This document shows, one piece after another, positions 11,211 through 26,300 of a stretch of 64,000 bases of DNA (its first letter is position 1; each line of letters starts with the position of its first letter). The position numbers were made by a program, and so were the translations under genes. Source of the DNA: Panopea generosa (lineage: Eukaryota; Mollusca; Bivalvia; Adapedonta; Hiatellidae); assembly GCA_029582155.1 (NCBI GenBank), contig CM055897.1:10406482-10470481 (forward strand). The letters run 5' to 3'. The notes beneath the pieces were generated by a model that was not told the origin of the DNA, did no database searches, and worked only from the letters and a program-made list of their open reading frames with translations.

Positions 11211-14200
11211 ATGAAAGCCAAAACTGTTGCTTACCTTGTTGGGATGTGCCGTTTTACGAATTACTATTAGTTAGAATACTCGTCACCGATATGGAACCCC
11301 TACCGACAGTCAGATATTAACAAGACAGAAAAAGTCCAGATAACTGCAGGCCGATGAGCTTGCAGACGCTGGTGTAACCAAAGTAATGTTGGAAAATTGC
11401 TTGAAGAACTTCAACGGTCAACCTTATAATCCCGTAGGACAAAAGTTAGCCGAAACCTCTTTTATAAAACACACACAGGTCAAGCCTCTATAAACAATGA
11501 ATAATATATTTCCTGGCCATGTCCAATCTTTACGACAAACCAGGTCATTCAACCAAGCCCAATATAGCAAACCTAATGTTAATACTGATGCCTTTAAAGT
11601 TTCCTTTTTCCCCAAGAACTATTCCTCTTTTGGAATTATCTCCCACCAACTACTGTCGCCATGGCCACAGCAGATGCTTTCCAATCAACCATTTAAGGCA
11701 TCAAGTCAGAGGTTATGCACGGTGCATTCTCTGAAAATCATACATTGTAAATCATACCTTGTAAATCATACATTGTAACTAGATGTGAGTGGCCTAGTTA
11801 TTAAATATGTTTTACTGGGAAAAGAACGTGGGGTAAAAATTTAATTCCACCACATCGCATGATTGCCGTTATCGACCGAGCGATTAACGAGAGATAGATA
11901 TTTCAATTATCATCAAACTCTAACAATTAGATACTAGAATTGCATTTCGAGTCATTCAGTTAATGAAAGGCCAGTATCAGCCTCAGTTTGGTTCTCTTGT
12001 CTCACAACAATAAAATTCTTAAAAAAAAAACAGGCTCGTTTTTAACAGTAGCAATGTAAATGTATATTGGTCATACTTAATACCGCGATTCTAAAAGAAA
12101 TTCAACCACGTAAAGAATGGCATCAATACTAAACAGTTATAAGGTTACTTAAGTGTGCTGAGTAAAAAACAGTTGCCGATACGAAATGCAAACAAATGCC
12201 GACGTTAACGGAAGTAGGAGCTTTGCAAATGTCTTCCCAGATTGTTATTATACGGGCATTCGCCGTAATAGGTATATCGCGGTATTAGGTATACAAGGGA
12301 TAAATATATGAAAACTTTATTTATCCTCTTTCATGTTTTCTGTTTTTTAAACAGCTTCCAAAGTATAACCAGTTTAATGGGATTATTATCTGATGTAGAG
12401 ATAAATGTAATTCCAGTAGATATAGACGCATTAGATAAAAACTAATGTTGTCCAGGACCGTAAATAGCGCCTCACTTAATCCAATACTGCCGTAATTTTT
12501 TTTTAACTCTACCGCCAGGTTTTACACATGCTCAAATTATTTCGTTTAATAATAAATTATAGTTTTTTATCACACGATATTTACGCTACAATATTAACGC
12601 AAGAAAACCAGTATTTACTACTAAGGTAAGAAATAAATATGATAAAATATTGTGGTAAAATAAATACTTTATGTATTTATATGATCTCAACATAACGTTA
12701 AAACTTAACTTAACGATAACCTGCCCCAATCTACCTTTTTATTCCCAACACATGTGTTGTGTGTATAAAAGTGGCACTATATTCGGATAGCTCTATTTCT
12801 TTGCAATTGTGATGTGACTGTAAACCTTCTTCAATAGGCGCGCTTCCATGATACTTCTTCCAGTAAAGTACATGTTAAGTACACATTTTGATGTAGCTGA
12901 ATGGTAACAACCAGCTGAATGACGACATTCTAACTTGGCATGTGCAGGACGAAGCATAACTTGCGACATATAGTATGCCTCCATGGAGCTTTTTAAAGAT
13001 TTTTTATTTTGCGTCTCCCAATAATAAAAAAAGCTGTCCATTCACGCCTTCGAAGCATTTGCAACATACTGCACGTCTATCGAGCCATTTAAAGATTTTT
13101 ATTTTGCTGCTCCCAATGGACAGCAGATCAGATATCAAAATAATAAGAAAGCTGTCCATTCAAGCCTTATTTAATCAGGCTAGACAAAGTATATCACACA
13201 GGTTTAGCGTATCACTTCAGTGTTTGATTCAGTGGCCACTTTCAAACACAGACTACACTGCGACTGGACAGGAATTAAGAAAAATTAACATAGCCTAAAT
13301 CTTCACATAAAAAACATGTAAATTAGTGGCTTAAGAAAGTGGATTTCATAGCAGGTCAGGGATTTTTAGTATTTTTTTGTGAAATGTCTGCAGGAATAGT
13401 TTGCATATGCTGCATTTAATAAAACTACTAATATTTTGTATTTTGGTCAATGGTTGTTTTCAGTGGAGATGCAGAAATGAATCTGTTGGAGGACCTATGC
13501 TTAATTACTAAAATAACAAAATATTTATTTTTATTCCGAAAGGTCTGTTGGACCTAGCTCAAATAAATTTACAAGGGTCAGACAGCCAAAAGCAAAGGTC
13601 ATAATTTATGGCAAGAAATTTACCCTTCTTTATAGACATGTGATATTGTCTTTCCCCAAGTAAAAGATATATACCAGTGTCACGGGATTTATTTATTATA
13701 AAATAAATTGTGGATTCACAGGATCGATAATATATGATATTTAATTTATGATTAACCCTGTGACACCAGGACCATTGATATATGTTATGATATTCTCCAA
13801 AAAACAAAAAAAAATCCATATATGGCACAAAAACACAAAAGTTTTTACATGGTATGTACTTTGTTACCTAGGGTACATTGGTTACATTGTGTATTGTCCA
13901 TTTCTGATGAAGTTTGATATACTATAAATATCTATAAGTCCTTGGTCAAATTGATCTGATTCTAATAGGAGTTTAAAACTATTTTGTCAGGAATATTCTT
14001 ATCAATAAGATGTAGTTGCATTTCATCCTTGATAAAGATCCATTGGGGATCCCATTATTGGATATAGAGTCCAACAAAATTCAATTCATTTTTAAACATG
14101 AATTTGATATATCATACTGATATTTAAAGTGATAGAGCAAAAAATAAAACTTGGAGCAACGAATGTGTTTATATAATCAATGCTTCTATGGCTTTTCACA

Positions 14201-14321
14201 TGTATGTAAGTACATGTATAATGTGTTTGAATCTAATAAAGATTACTGTAAAAAAGTATTTTATTGGTTTAATAAAAGACAATACCTGCATGTACAAAAC
14301 TCATGTTTGACTTTTTAGAAC
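11211..14321. other. Intergenic DNA upstream of RBM34
   Basis: No convincing gene. Visible are a short 16-bp tandem (ATCATACATTGTAA) near 11737-11778 and a local direct duplication of about 120 bp near 12990-13165 that shares AAGCTGTCCATTCA. The RBM34 promoter must lie near 14300 or upstream, but I see no clear core element. Confidence 0.4.
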
Positions 14322-17300
14322 ATGGCAGATTACAAAGCTGGTGATCTTTCTGCATTTCTTCAAAAATCCAACCCATCTGCTGTGGCATTACCAAAAGTCA
14401 AAGTTCAGAAGAAATCTACTGTTACAGTTCAAGATAAGCCCAAGGAAAATGTGAAACAGAAACCAAAAGTGGCATTGAAGGAGCAGACAAAGAAACTTAA
14501 AAAACAGAAAAAGTTTGGTGCAGCTAAGAGACTGTCTGATAAAGGGATACCAGTAAGTTGAGTATTTCATTATTTAAATTTTGAAATGTGATATATATAT
14601 ATACCATGGTGGCAAGCCCATGTGACCCAATGCTACGGAGTGTTGTAAAAAAGATGTCCGCTTCAGGTAACATTTTTGCAGATAACTTTCTTAACCGTAC
14701 CATTTTTTTAGTGAGTACCGCAGTAGGTACCAGAGTATACTGTGTCATTTCTTAAGGCCAAGAAGTCTCCAGTTATCAGATTTGCCACCCATGTTGTAAA
14801 TAATTTTCCATTCGTCCTCCATTTTGATTATGCACAATGTAGTTGATGGTATCACGTGTGATGATTTATTTTCAATAGTAACATAAATACCATTGAAGTA
14901 AAACTGGTCTGATAATACATTCTTAAGTAAACGGACACAAAAATACGACACCTTTTCACTTCTGTAATAACCATAACCACTCGGTAATGGAAAATGAAGA
15001 AAAAAGGTACTTCATGTAGTATGTAGCAGCGCAAGTTCAACAGTGATTTTACCTTACAGCTGAACTTTATTGTTATAAATTGTGACGAGTCATAATCTGG
15101 TAATAGCGGTATTTGGCTAGAATGGAATCTTTCTTATTTATTTTTAATCTGTAACTTTGTGTTACCCAGGAAGAGGGAGTTGGAAAGAAAAAGAAGAAAA
15201 AAGCCCAAACAACAGATGTCTCTGATAATGTTACCACACAGAACATTGAGAGAAAAAATGAGAAAAATAAAAATGGAAAGAACGCAAATACAAAGAAAAA
15301 TGTTGGAAAGCAGAGAAATAAGTATAAAAAGTCAGCTAAGGAAGGAGGAGAAGTGACCACTGGTGAACAGACTGCAGAACTAAGTCCTGGTAAAGGAAGT
15401 AAAAAGATTGTTGCTAAAACAGATAAAAACGATGGCCATGAGTCTGGGTTCAGTCCACCTTCTGGCATTATTCATGAATCTCTGGCAAAGAAAGGAAAGA
15501 AGCGGTAAGTGATGTACATTTTACGTGATTATATTTGATATTGTGAAGTACAGTCAAGCCTGTTTAGGCAGCCACCTACGGAATCCGGTTAGTGCCACAT
15601 TAAATATCGTGCGTCGCCCTTGTACCACGACACACGATACGACTTACGATATTCTAATGCGACACACGACATGCGAAGCGACACACGATATATCATGCGA
15701 CATGCGATACGACGCACGACAATTGAATATAGGAGTGTCGCGTTATCGCACTGTCGTGGTGCAAGGGCGACGCACGAAATGTCGCGGTAAATATCATGTT
15801 TCGTTTCGCATGTCGTGTTGGAATATCGCGTGTCGTATCGTGTGTCGCTTCGAATGTCGTGTGTCGTGGTACAAGGGCGACGCACGATATTTGACGCGAC
15901 ACTCGATATGACACACGACATTCAATCGACACACGAAACAATGCACGACATGCGAAGCGACGCATGACATTATATCGCGCAAATGTCGTGGAATTGTCGT
16001 GTGTCATGCTATAATGTTGCCCTTGTACCACGACAGTGAGATAACGCGACATTCCTATATTCAATTGTCGTGCGTCGTATCGCATGTCGAATGATATATC
16101 GTGTGTCGCTTCGCATGTCGTGTGTTGTATGGAGTGTCGCATTGGAATATCGTGTGTCGTATCGTGTGTCGCATTGTATGTCGTGCGTCGCGGTGCAAGG
16201 GCGACGCACGATATTCAATGTGGCACTAACCGGATTCCGTAGCCACCTCTATTGACCAGCAAATTGTTTTAATCATCCACTTGTCTTAAGAAGCCACATT
16301 TGCTAATTTTCATTTCTATGTGTTCAGAGCAAATTAACCTGTATTAAGCATTTACCTGTCTTAAAAGACTACTTTTGCTCCTTCACTTGACTGACTGATT
16401 ATTGTTTTCTTAAGATAATCTTTAATACAGGTTGAAAAATAATCCACACTTTGGGCAGGGCTTAAACATATCACTGTTGTATTATAGGAAATGTCAAGTT
16501 TCTATCAAACCGATGATACTAATATCAGTATTGAATCCATGATTTATTCATTGTTGTGCATGTTTGCCACTGAGATCCAGAATTATTTTAGAAACATCAC
16601 TTACTGTCCCCTTTTCATATAAACACAACATCAAATTTAAACAAAATATTTGAATTACATTCTAACATTAGATTCACTTTTATAGAATTGCTTCCATTTC
16701 TCACAACATTCAGTTTGTTTCCATTCTAAATGGTAGGAAAAAGGAGGGTGATAAAAGTGGCTCTCCAAGTAAGAAAGTAAAGACACATAAAGATGAGGCA
16801 GAATCAGATGATGGTGGAGAGGGGTTAGAACAGACAGACAGTACCGATACAACAAAGGGAGCTAAAAAGACACGATTACGTAAAGACAGACTGGTCAAAC
16901 TGACTGATCCTAGAACTGTGTTTGTCGGCAACTTGCCATTGGAAGTTAAAAAGAAGGTGAGGCTTGGTAAAATGATGTTGCATGCTTTATTTTTTGGATG
17001 AAGAAACATTATGAACATCATTTAGTCTTCTTTACAAACGCACAGAAAAACAACAATAAAACTAACTTTTGCTAAAATGACATCATGTTGTTTTTTAAAT
17101 TAAAAAACACCTGATTAGTTTCAATGCAGGGGAGAAAATCATTTTGTAGTCCAATTTAAGAATTTGGTTACTTCACTCACTTTCACGTCTCTTTCTCTAT
17201 TTTCTCTCTATCTATCTCTCTCTCTCTCTCTCTCTTATACCATCCATCTTTCTTTCTTTTTTCATTCACTCTCCCTCCATCTCTCTATTTCTTTGTATGT

Positions 17301-20300
17301 CTTTCCCTTTCCATATTTCTGTCTGTCTTTCATGGTTGTGTAATTTTTGTTTTTTGCAGCACCTGATGAAGCTGTTTAAGGAGTATGGAGAGATAGAAGC
17401 GATCAGATACAGATGTGTGGTATGTCTAACAAACTTTTCTTATACGAGGGGCTTTCAAAAGTAATGCAACTGATTATCGTGCGGCCTCGCCTTGCACGGG
17501 ATTTTCGTGAAAATTGTACCGATGTAGCGAGACATCCATTCTCTACACATACATACCAAGTTTACAGGTGTACACTCAGTATTATCGCTAATACAGTGAT
17601 AAAAGCAACATATAGTCATTGTCGCTATAGTAAAATGGTTGGCAAGAGAAGTGTAAAGGCAGCTGAAATTTGAGGTTATGTAAGTCGTATCAGGTTATGT
17701 AGGTTATGCTTGGCGTATCAGCGAAGGAGATATTTGACGAATTGTGTGTTGTTCATTGACAGAATGAAGTGTCGTATGCCACCGTCACGAGGTGGCTTAA
17801 GAAGTTTAAAAGTGATTGTGACTCCATTAATGATGCACCAAAATCGGGACGTCCTTGTAGTGCTACTTCTAACATTATGGTTAACAAAGTATGTGATGTG
17901 GTTAAGTCTGACGCCAGACTAACTTTTCATCAGATAGCTAGTATAGTTGGTATTTCAGCCGCAAGCGTATTCCGCATTCTAAAACGTAATTTAAAAATGA
18001 GACATATAACAGCTAGATGGATCCCTCATTTGTTGTCAGACAAGCAAAAGCGTGTCTGACTTGAAACCACCAGAAAACTACTTAAAATGTTTCCAAAATA
18101 TCAAAGAAAGCAGTTTTCTGACATTATTACTGGAGATGAGACATGGGTACACTTTTTCGAGCCTACCAGAAAAATTAACAACAAAATATAGGCTACCAAA
18201 AACTGTCGCTGCCCCACAATTGCCAAAAGATTGATCAGTGCTAAAAAAGCAATGTTTGTTATTTTCTTTGATATGTGTGGTCCTATTATGCAACTGGTTG
18301 TACAAAATAGAAAATCTGTGACTGGTATATTTTATAAAGAAAAAGTGTTGAAGAAACTTAAAAAACAATGTTTCAAACATCGCCCACACATTGGCTTAAA
18401 GCACCTATCCCTGTTGCATGACAACGCCCCTGCGCATAAGTCTGCTATTGTGACCTCGTTTTTTTAACAAGGAAAGGGTTCGAGTTCTTCCACATGCACC
18501 ATATTCCCCAGACCTAGCCTCGTGTGACTATGTCTTGTTCCCTAAACTGGAAAAACATTTAGCTGGTAGATGGTATAGGTCCTGACAGGCCCTGGGGTCA
18601 GCTGTTTATCAGTGTATGCTGGGTATATCTGAAAATGAGTATGAAGATGCCTTTAAGAACTGGATTAAACGTTTGAAACTTTGTGTACGTAACAAGGGGG
18701 ATTACTTTGAGGATATGACGCGTAAATAATTTAATATCTATCAAACGCGCTTTATATTACCCTAGTTGCATTACTTTTGAAATGCCCCTCGTATTTGCTA
18801 AATCACCAAAATATATCTATTATTTATCAGAAGTAAATCAGGGCTTGAAATTTGTTATCAAAGCTACTCATTCTCTCTAATATTACGGTTAGTCTCTAAA
18901 TTCTTTCTCGTCCGGGACAAATGCTTACTTGTCATGGCGAGTGAACAAGTAGAATTCCCGCCCTGTTAATGTTATAATACGGTGTGTTTTTTTAAAACCA
19001 AGGTTTTGATTGTCAGATTAAACTTCTTGCCTTAGGCACAAGTTGATACATATTTGTCTACTGTACAGGTTCAAGAACTTTAATCTGCAATGAATCTGTT
19101 TTTAGAAATATCTTGTATTTTATTTTGTTTATATAATGATGATATATAAACGATATAACATATAATCATAGTATGTCTGGTGTGTAATTCTTGATGGAAC
19201 CGTGGCATATCCATATGGACACATAATTATGTACAATTACTAGAATGCTGTGTTGTTCCAAATATCCACTTATTGCATTATATGTTGCCTGGCATTTGAA
19301 TATTGTAATAATGTTTTAGTTGACATCTTGAGTAAAACCAAAATCATAATGTGCAACTAATGTATTGCGACTTGTAATTTGTATATATATATATGTAAAA
19401 TACATAATCGGATGTATATGTAAATATATATATGTAAAATACATGATTGGATGGTAATGTAGTGAATAGAGTGTTGGATGCTCAAGCCAACGGTTGCGTG
19501 TTCGATTCCCAGCTTGACCCAATGCCTTTAAAAAAAAACCCACTCAGTACTGGTTTTACCCAGGAAGAGACTCCAAAGTGGTACATATAAGCTGTGAACT
19601 TTCTTCGCAATCTTGTTTAAATGAATTTGTATGAACTAAACCTGTAATCAGAGCTTCTGGAATTGTTTGCCATAAACCAAGGTGTGCTTTTATTGGGATT
19701 ATTGTTTTTTATTTTCATGAAGCCTGTGAATGATCCAAATCTTCCAAAGAAAGTGGTTGCTATCAAGTAAGTACTGAAAACATTAGCATGACCCCTCTCA
19801 GTGGCTTATTTGACCCTGAAATGATGTGTAAGCCCACCAGGTTGTACATGTACATTATAATGTACATGTGACTCACAACATTTGATATTTCTGAGCGTCA
19901 TAAGAAATGTACACATATTAAACAGGAAAATAAAATGACAATTTTATTTTTGCATACTTGTAGGTTTCATTGGTTGTAATGAATACACCACTTGTCCATT
20001 AACCCTATACTATAATTGTCTATCTGGTAGAACCGGCAGGGCTAGAAATTATTTTGTAAAACCTACTCATTCTCTATTTCCAACATTTTTAATTAAATGC
20101 TTAAAATACAAGAAATATTAAGGTCAGTTTCTTAAATCTTACACGTCCTGACCAATTGTTCACTCTTCATGGCGAGCGGACAACTGGAATTTTCCAGACT
20201 GGGCCGGTTAGCTTGGTCGGTAGTGCGTCAGAATATCAATCCAGGGATTGTCAGTTTGAATTCATACAGTCTTTGTGATGATTGATATATGACATTGCAT

Positions 20301-23300
20301 CTCACTGTCATTCATCTCTTCACTTCTAATTCATGTGGAAAGTTACGATATGTTTGCGAAAATGACACTAGATACAAGGTTGGAGTGGATAGGCTAACTG
20401 ATCGTCTGTTAGCTCGCAGTAGCATAAAAAATGATGCAAAATGTTAAAATAAACAAACTTGCAGTATCAATACCTTTTGCAAATACTTGATATTATCTAA
20501 TGGATGTCCCATCTATGGATTGTTACACACTGTCTTTGTTGTTTGCTATAACCATGTCAGGCCCAGATACAGTAGACACCAACTTAGCCGAGTTGTCACA
20601 TTTTAAGCAAATTCTGCGACAACTCATAAGCATCCTTAAACCCTGATTTTGATTAAGATGTGCCGTAATGACTTTATTGATATATTCACATAATTTCATG
20701 TTTTTATACTGTACTGATCGGCTGGCTGTCAATATGTGATGAAAACATAATACATGAAGTTAAATTTAGGAATTTTGTTTTCATCTACATGTCATGATGT
20801 GTATTCTTATTATTTTTAGAAAGGAATTTCATCCTGAACGCCACAATTGTGTAGCCTATATACGCTTCAAAGAGGTAGAGCAGGCAGAGAAGTCCATTGC
20901 TCTGTAAGTATTTGTTAATCTTATACATTGAAGGGAAATATCTCGAGAGGGAAAAATTCATGGTTTTGTAAAGCACCCAAATGTTTAAAAGATGTGTAAC
21001 CACATTGTTATTTGTACATAATTTCTTATGAAAACAGCTTTGCTGCGATTTTATGATGTCGTTAGGTAGCAGGTCATTATAAATGGAGCATGGCTCCCTG
21101 GTTTGTTTTCCAACTTCTGCATGTAGGAGAAATGGGACATGATGTTGACTGAGTTCATTTATAATGTTCAAAAAATTATTACATAATGGTGGATTTCTCA
21201 TTGTTAAGCATGTGAACTTATTACATCAACATTTGTACATCATTATCTCTGGTCAGTACATATACACTGATGTATAATTTAGCAGGTTTACAAAATAATT
21301 GTGTATATGTACACTTGCTGTTTGACTGGCTAACAAAAAAAACCATTTCAATTAAGCTAGTTGTAAACTGTTGCACAATGGTAGGGTAACAAGCAGATAA
21401 TATTAGGAAGTTGGAAACATTTCTGTAAAACATATCGTCACTGAAATGCACTGATTAAAAACCTGTAATAGGATGTTATATGAGGTGTCCTATGTTGTAC
21501 AATGTGTTGAACAATTAAATATGTTTTGGGTGTTGAGTCGATAAAAATCTGGAAGTCTGATTGATATCAACCAGAACTTCTGTAGTATCAAAGTTGAAAT
21601 GTAAATCAGAAAGAAATAAGATACAGTATATCATGTTATAATCAATAATTTACATTATCTTTTTAAACATCCCTTGTTTGTGAAAATGACTGTATTTGTT
21701 GAATGATTAAAATATATGAACTTTTATCATAACATGCGAAAAGCAGTTGAACCCCCTCAATTAGGTCTTTTAACCTCAATTAGCTCTTTTAAATTCATAT
21801 CTCGTGGCATTCAGCAAATAAATTCATTTACTCAAGGAGAATATATACAACTTTCAGATACAGTCAAACCTGTCTTTAACAGCCAGTCAATGGTATGAGC
21901 AAAAATGACATTTAAAGACAGGTTGTTGCTTTAATACATGTGAAACTGAAAGCATATAAATGGGAAATAGCAAATGTGGCTGCTTAAGGCCAGTGGCTGC
22001 TTGATAGAGGTGGCCGCATGCACAGGTTTGACTGTACGTAAGTAAGAAAGTTTACCAGTATTTTTGGAAGGATGATGGATGGAACTGATTCATGTTTATG
22101 TAACTGAGGTTTTCCTCCATCTATTGATCTGGTTGCAATATGGCTCGCAGCCCCATACTAACTTCATTGATTTACATGTATCTTTTAAATGTAGTTGGCA
22201 TTATTTGTAGCAATGGGAAGAAACTTCACAAACTTCATATCAGAGTGGATATGGCATCCAGGTCCAAACAGGTACAATGTCTTATATATATAATTTTATA
22301 ATATGTTGTTTTGTTATATGAGACTATGGAGCAAGTGTTCATACACTGTTCAACTTCCTGCCACACAGTTTGACCAAATTCATTTTTTTTCTACATAAGT
22401 TTTGTACAAGCCCAACCAGAGTCATGTGCTGTGTCCTTCCTTGTACAAGCGCAACCGAGTTATGTGCTGTGTCCTTCCTTGTACAAGCGCAACTGAGTCA
22501 TGTGCTGTGTCCTTCCTTGTACAAGCCCAACCGAGTCATGTGCTGTGTCCTTCCTTGTACAAGCCCAACCAGAGTCATGTGCTGTGTCCTTCCTTGTACA
22601 AGCCCAACCAGAGTCGTGTGCTGTGTCCTTCCTTGTACAAGCCCAACCGAGTCGTGTGCTGTGTCCTTCCTTGTACAAGCCCAACCAGAGTCATTTGCTG
22701 TGTCCTTCCTTGTACAAGCCCAACCAGAGTCATGTGCTGTGTCCTTCCTCGAGAATGGCACACTGGACTTCTGTTCTTGTCAGTCTTATTAAAATCAGAT
22801 CAACTTCAATACTCTACACACAGTAGATCTGACGACCAGGCATAGAGGGTCACCTCAGATTGACCTTTCCTCCAACCAATCAGAGCATTGCATTCAGGAT
22901 TTTGAAAGGGAAAGTAAAAATCTACAGAAGAAAAGTCTATATTTAGCTATATAAAGTTGCACCCATGATATGATTGATTAGTGTATTATATGCAATTTCT
23001 CTTTCTCAAATATCGAGATAACATCATAAATGTATCTATCGACGCCTTGTTGTAAATTCAACAAACTGCAAATTTAAACATTAATCTAATTGGCTGAATT
23101 TTTATAAATATTAATTACATGAAAGGTCAATCTGAGGTGACCTCCTATGTGTGGTCGTCAGATCTACTGTGGGTAAGGTATTGAAGCTAAAGTTGATTTG
23201 ATTTTAATGAGATTGTGTTCTTGTATAGTTCTACAGAACTGATTCTATTCATAAAGACATCAAGTAGCATTTGTAAATGATAGGATAAAGAAATGCCGGG

Positions 23301-26300
23301 TGAATTTCAGAGCATTATAAAACTATTGTAAGCGACATTTACAGTTTTAGAATATACATTTACATGAAACAGTATTTCATTAATGATTTTGTCAATATAA
23401 ACATTATTTAAAACTTTAAATATTGCTTATAATAGTTTAATAATGTGGCTCTGAAATTCACCCGATAATTCTTTATCCTTTCAGTATATATATGACTATG
23501 ATGATAACAATTTAATATTATTTAAATATAATTTACTATAATTATTCTCTTTGCTTAAGGCCAGACCTGATTAGCTCAGTCTGACTATCAATCCAGGGGT
23601 CGTAAGATCGAATCCCCGCCCAGCCACAGTCTCCGTGATGATTGATATATAACATTGTGTCTCATTATCATTCGTCTCTCACCGCTGATTCAAGTGAGAA
23701 AGTTACTTGCGGAGATGGGGTGTGCTCGAGTTCTGGTTAACCTTTCAGGATCCCAGGAAACAGTGGTTAGGTTAACTGACTGTCTGTTAGCCCTTGATGG
23801 CATATAAATGACGCTAAAACTTAAACCATTTTAGCTGTGTATGTTTTAGGTTGTTCAGTTCAGCCATGTTAATTTTTTTTCTTCATTTATTACAGAAAGA
23901 TACCAAAAAGTCTGTGTTTGTTGGAAATTTACCTTTTGGTAAGACTTAGTAATTTCATTAAAAGTTAACACATGTGGGCTTATCCTTTATGATTGTAATG
24001 ATTTGTTGTGTCATTGAAAAAAACACCTTCATACAAATAATAATTGATCTTCTATTTAGTAAATACTTTAAGGATTTTAAAGTGAAGGACATTTTTTTGG
24101 ACAAATTGTGATAGTGTTGGTGTTAGTCAGAGTTTGGTCATTTATCAGTGGATCCAATGGGAACCTTTAACACAGTATATATAAAGTAAAATCGCTATAA
24201 ATGTCTTGTTTAGGTACTGTCATGTTTGACTCCTGTCTGTTTGATATAGATTTGTGTTTCAGATATAGAAGAGGAGGCAGTGAGGGAACATTTTGAGGAT
24301 TGTGGAACTGTGGACAGTGTCAGAATTATCCGGGACAAGAAAACCTGTCTTGGCAAGGGGTTTGGTTATGTCGCATTTCAGGTTAGAAAATATTATCATC
24401 AGCTGATTTTGTCCTATATAAAGAATACGTGTATAGTATTCTTTTTCATTTGTGTTCTTTTTTGGTGTATTAAGATTTATATGGACAAAGGTTTTAAGTA
24501 AATTAACTAGTCCAAGCTTAAGTTCAATATTGACTGCAGTAGCCAGGTATTGTCTGTTTAACCTCATTTATTTTTAGGTATTATTAAAATGAAGATTATA
24601 CAGACTTACCTTTACAATAAATATACATGTATATTCACAATACTGTCAATAATGAATAGTTAATATTGTCTGAATGAATATGCAACATTTTTTGTAATAT
24701 TATGCAGTAGTGCCATTTTCAATACACAATGGTGTCCTGCATATGCATTTGATTGAATGAATATGCAATGGTGTCTTAATGAACATGTGATGGTGTCTGA
24801 ATGGATATGTTATCTTGTCTGAATGAATAGTTTCAAAATAAATATTCAATGGTATCTGAATGAATATGCAATAGTGTCTTAATGAATATGTAATGGTGTT
24901 TTAATGAATATGCAAATGTCTTAAAGAACATGTGATGGTGTCTGAATGGATATGTTATCTTGTCTAAATGAATAGTTGCAAAATAAATATTTAATGGTAT
25001 CTGAATGAATATGCAAAAGCGTCTTAATAAATATGCAATGGTGTTTTAATGAATATGCACTAGTGTCTTAATGAACATTTAAGGGTATCTGAATGAATAG
25101 TTTCAAATATGCAATAGTGTCTTGATGAACATGTGATGTCTGAATGAATAGTATCAAAATAAATACAATGGTTTCTGAATGAATATGAAATAGTATATTA
25201 ATGAATATGCAATATTTTCTTAATGAATATGCAATTGTGTCTTAATGAACATGTGATGGTGTCTGAATGGATATGTAGTGTCGTTTGAATGAATAGTATC
25301 AAAATAAATATTCAATGGTATCTTAATGAATATGCTATGGTGTCTTAATGAATATGCAATAGTGTCTTAATGAATATGCAATAGTGTCTTAATGAATATG
25401 CATTGGTGTTTAAACAATTAGACGTGTGTTTTCACTTGCAGAAATATTTACATGAATTTATTGTAGTTATTTGTAAAATAATTTTAATGACTACAAAACA
25501 TTTTTTCAATAATACATTTTCATCCCCCCACACCCCCAAATTTTTGGGGTGGCATATAGTAATCGCAGTGTCCGTCCGTTCGTTCTTCCACCCGGTATTT
25601 TGTGTCCGGCCTGTAACTTTATCATGCATAGATGAATTTTTATAAATACTTGCTACAAATGATCAACATAACATGACAATGTGTTGTGCGTAACACCCAT
25701 ACTCCCAATTCAAAGGTCAAGGTCACAATTTAACTTTGTTTGACAACACTTTTAGTCTGCTTGAGATTTCATGTTCGGTTTGTTACTTTGTCACCTATGG
25801 ATGAATTTCAAAAAGACTTGGCTCAATTCACCATAATGACGAGACAACGTATCATGCTTACGACCCACACCCGTACCTCAAAGGTCAAGGTCACACTTTG
25901 AGTTTATTTGACAACACTTGAGTGTGTGTGAGATTTCTTGTCCAGTCTGTAACTTTGTCATGCATAGATGGATTTTATAAATACTTGCTAAAAATTATCA
26001 ACATAACATGGCGACATGTCGCACATAAACCCAGACTCCCACTTCAAAAGTCAAGGTTACAATTTAACTTTGTTTGACAACATTTTCAATCTGTTTGAGA
26101 TTTCTTGTCTGGCCTGTAACTTTGTCACCTATGGATAAATTTCAAAAACACGTGACTCAGTTGATCAACATGACATGATGAAGTGTCGTGTGTATGACCC
26201 AGAACCTTTCCTTAAAGGTCAAGGTCACACTTTCAATTTATTTGATATTTTGTGTCCGGTATGTAACTTTGTCTTTAACTTGGCTCAATTGATGAAGATG

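Noticed and set aside
15525-16142. Cys/Arg-rich open frames on both strands
   Set aside because: They arise from the palindromic CpG-rich foldback element, with mirror-image peptides on the two strands.
22370-22845. Overlapping open frames with LVQAQP / CVLPCTSPT repeats
   Set aside because: They are echoes of the 38/39-bp minisatellite inside an RBM34 intron.
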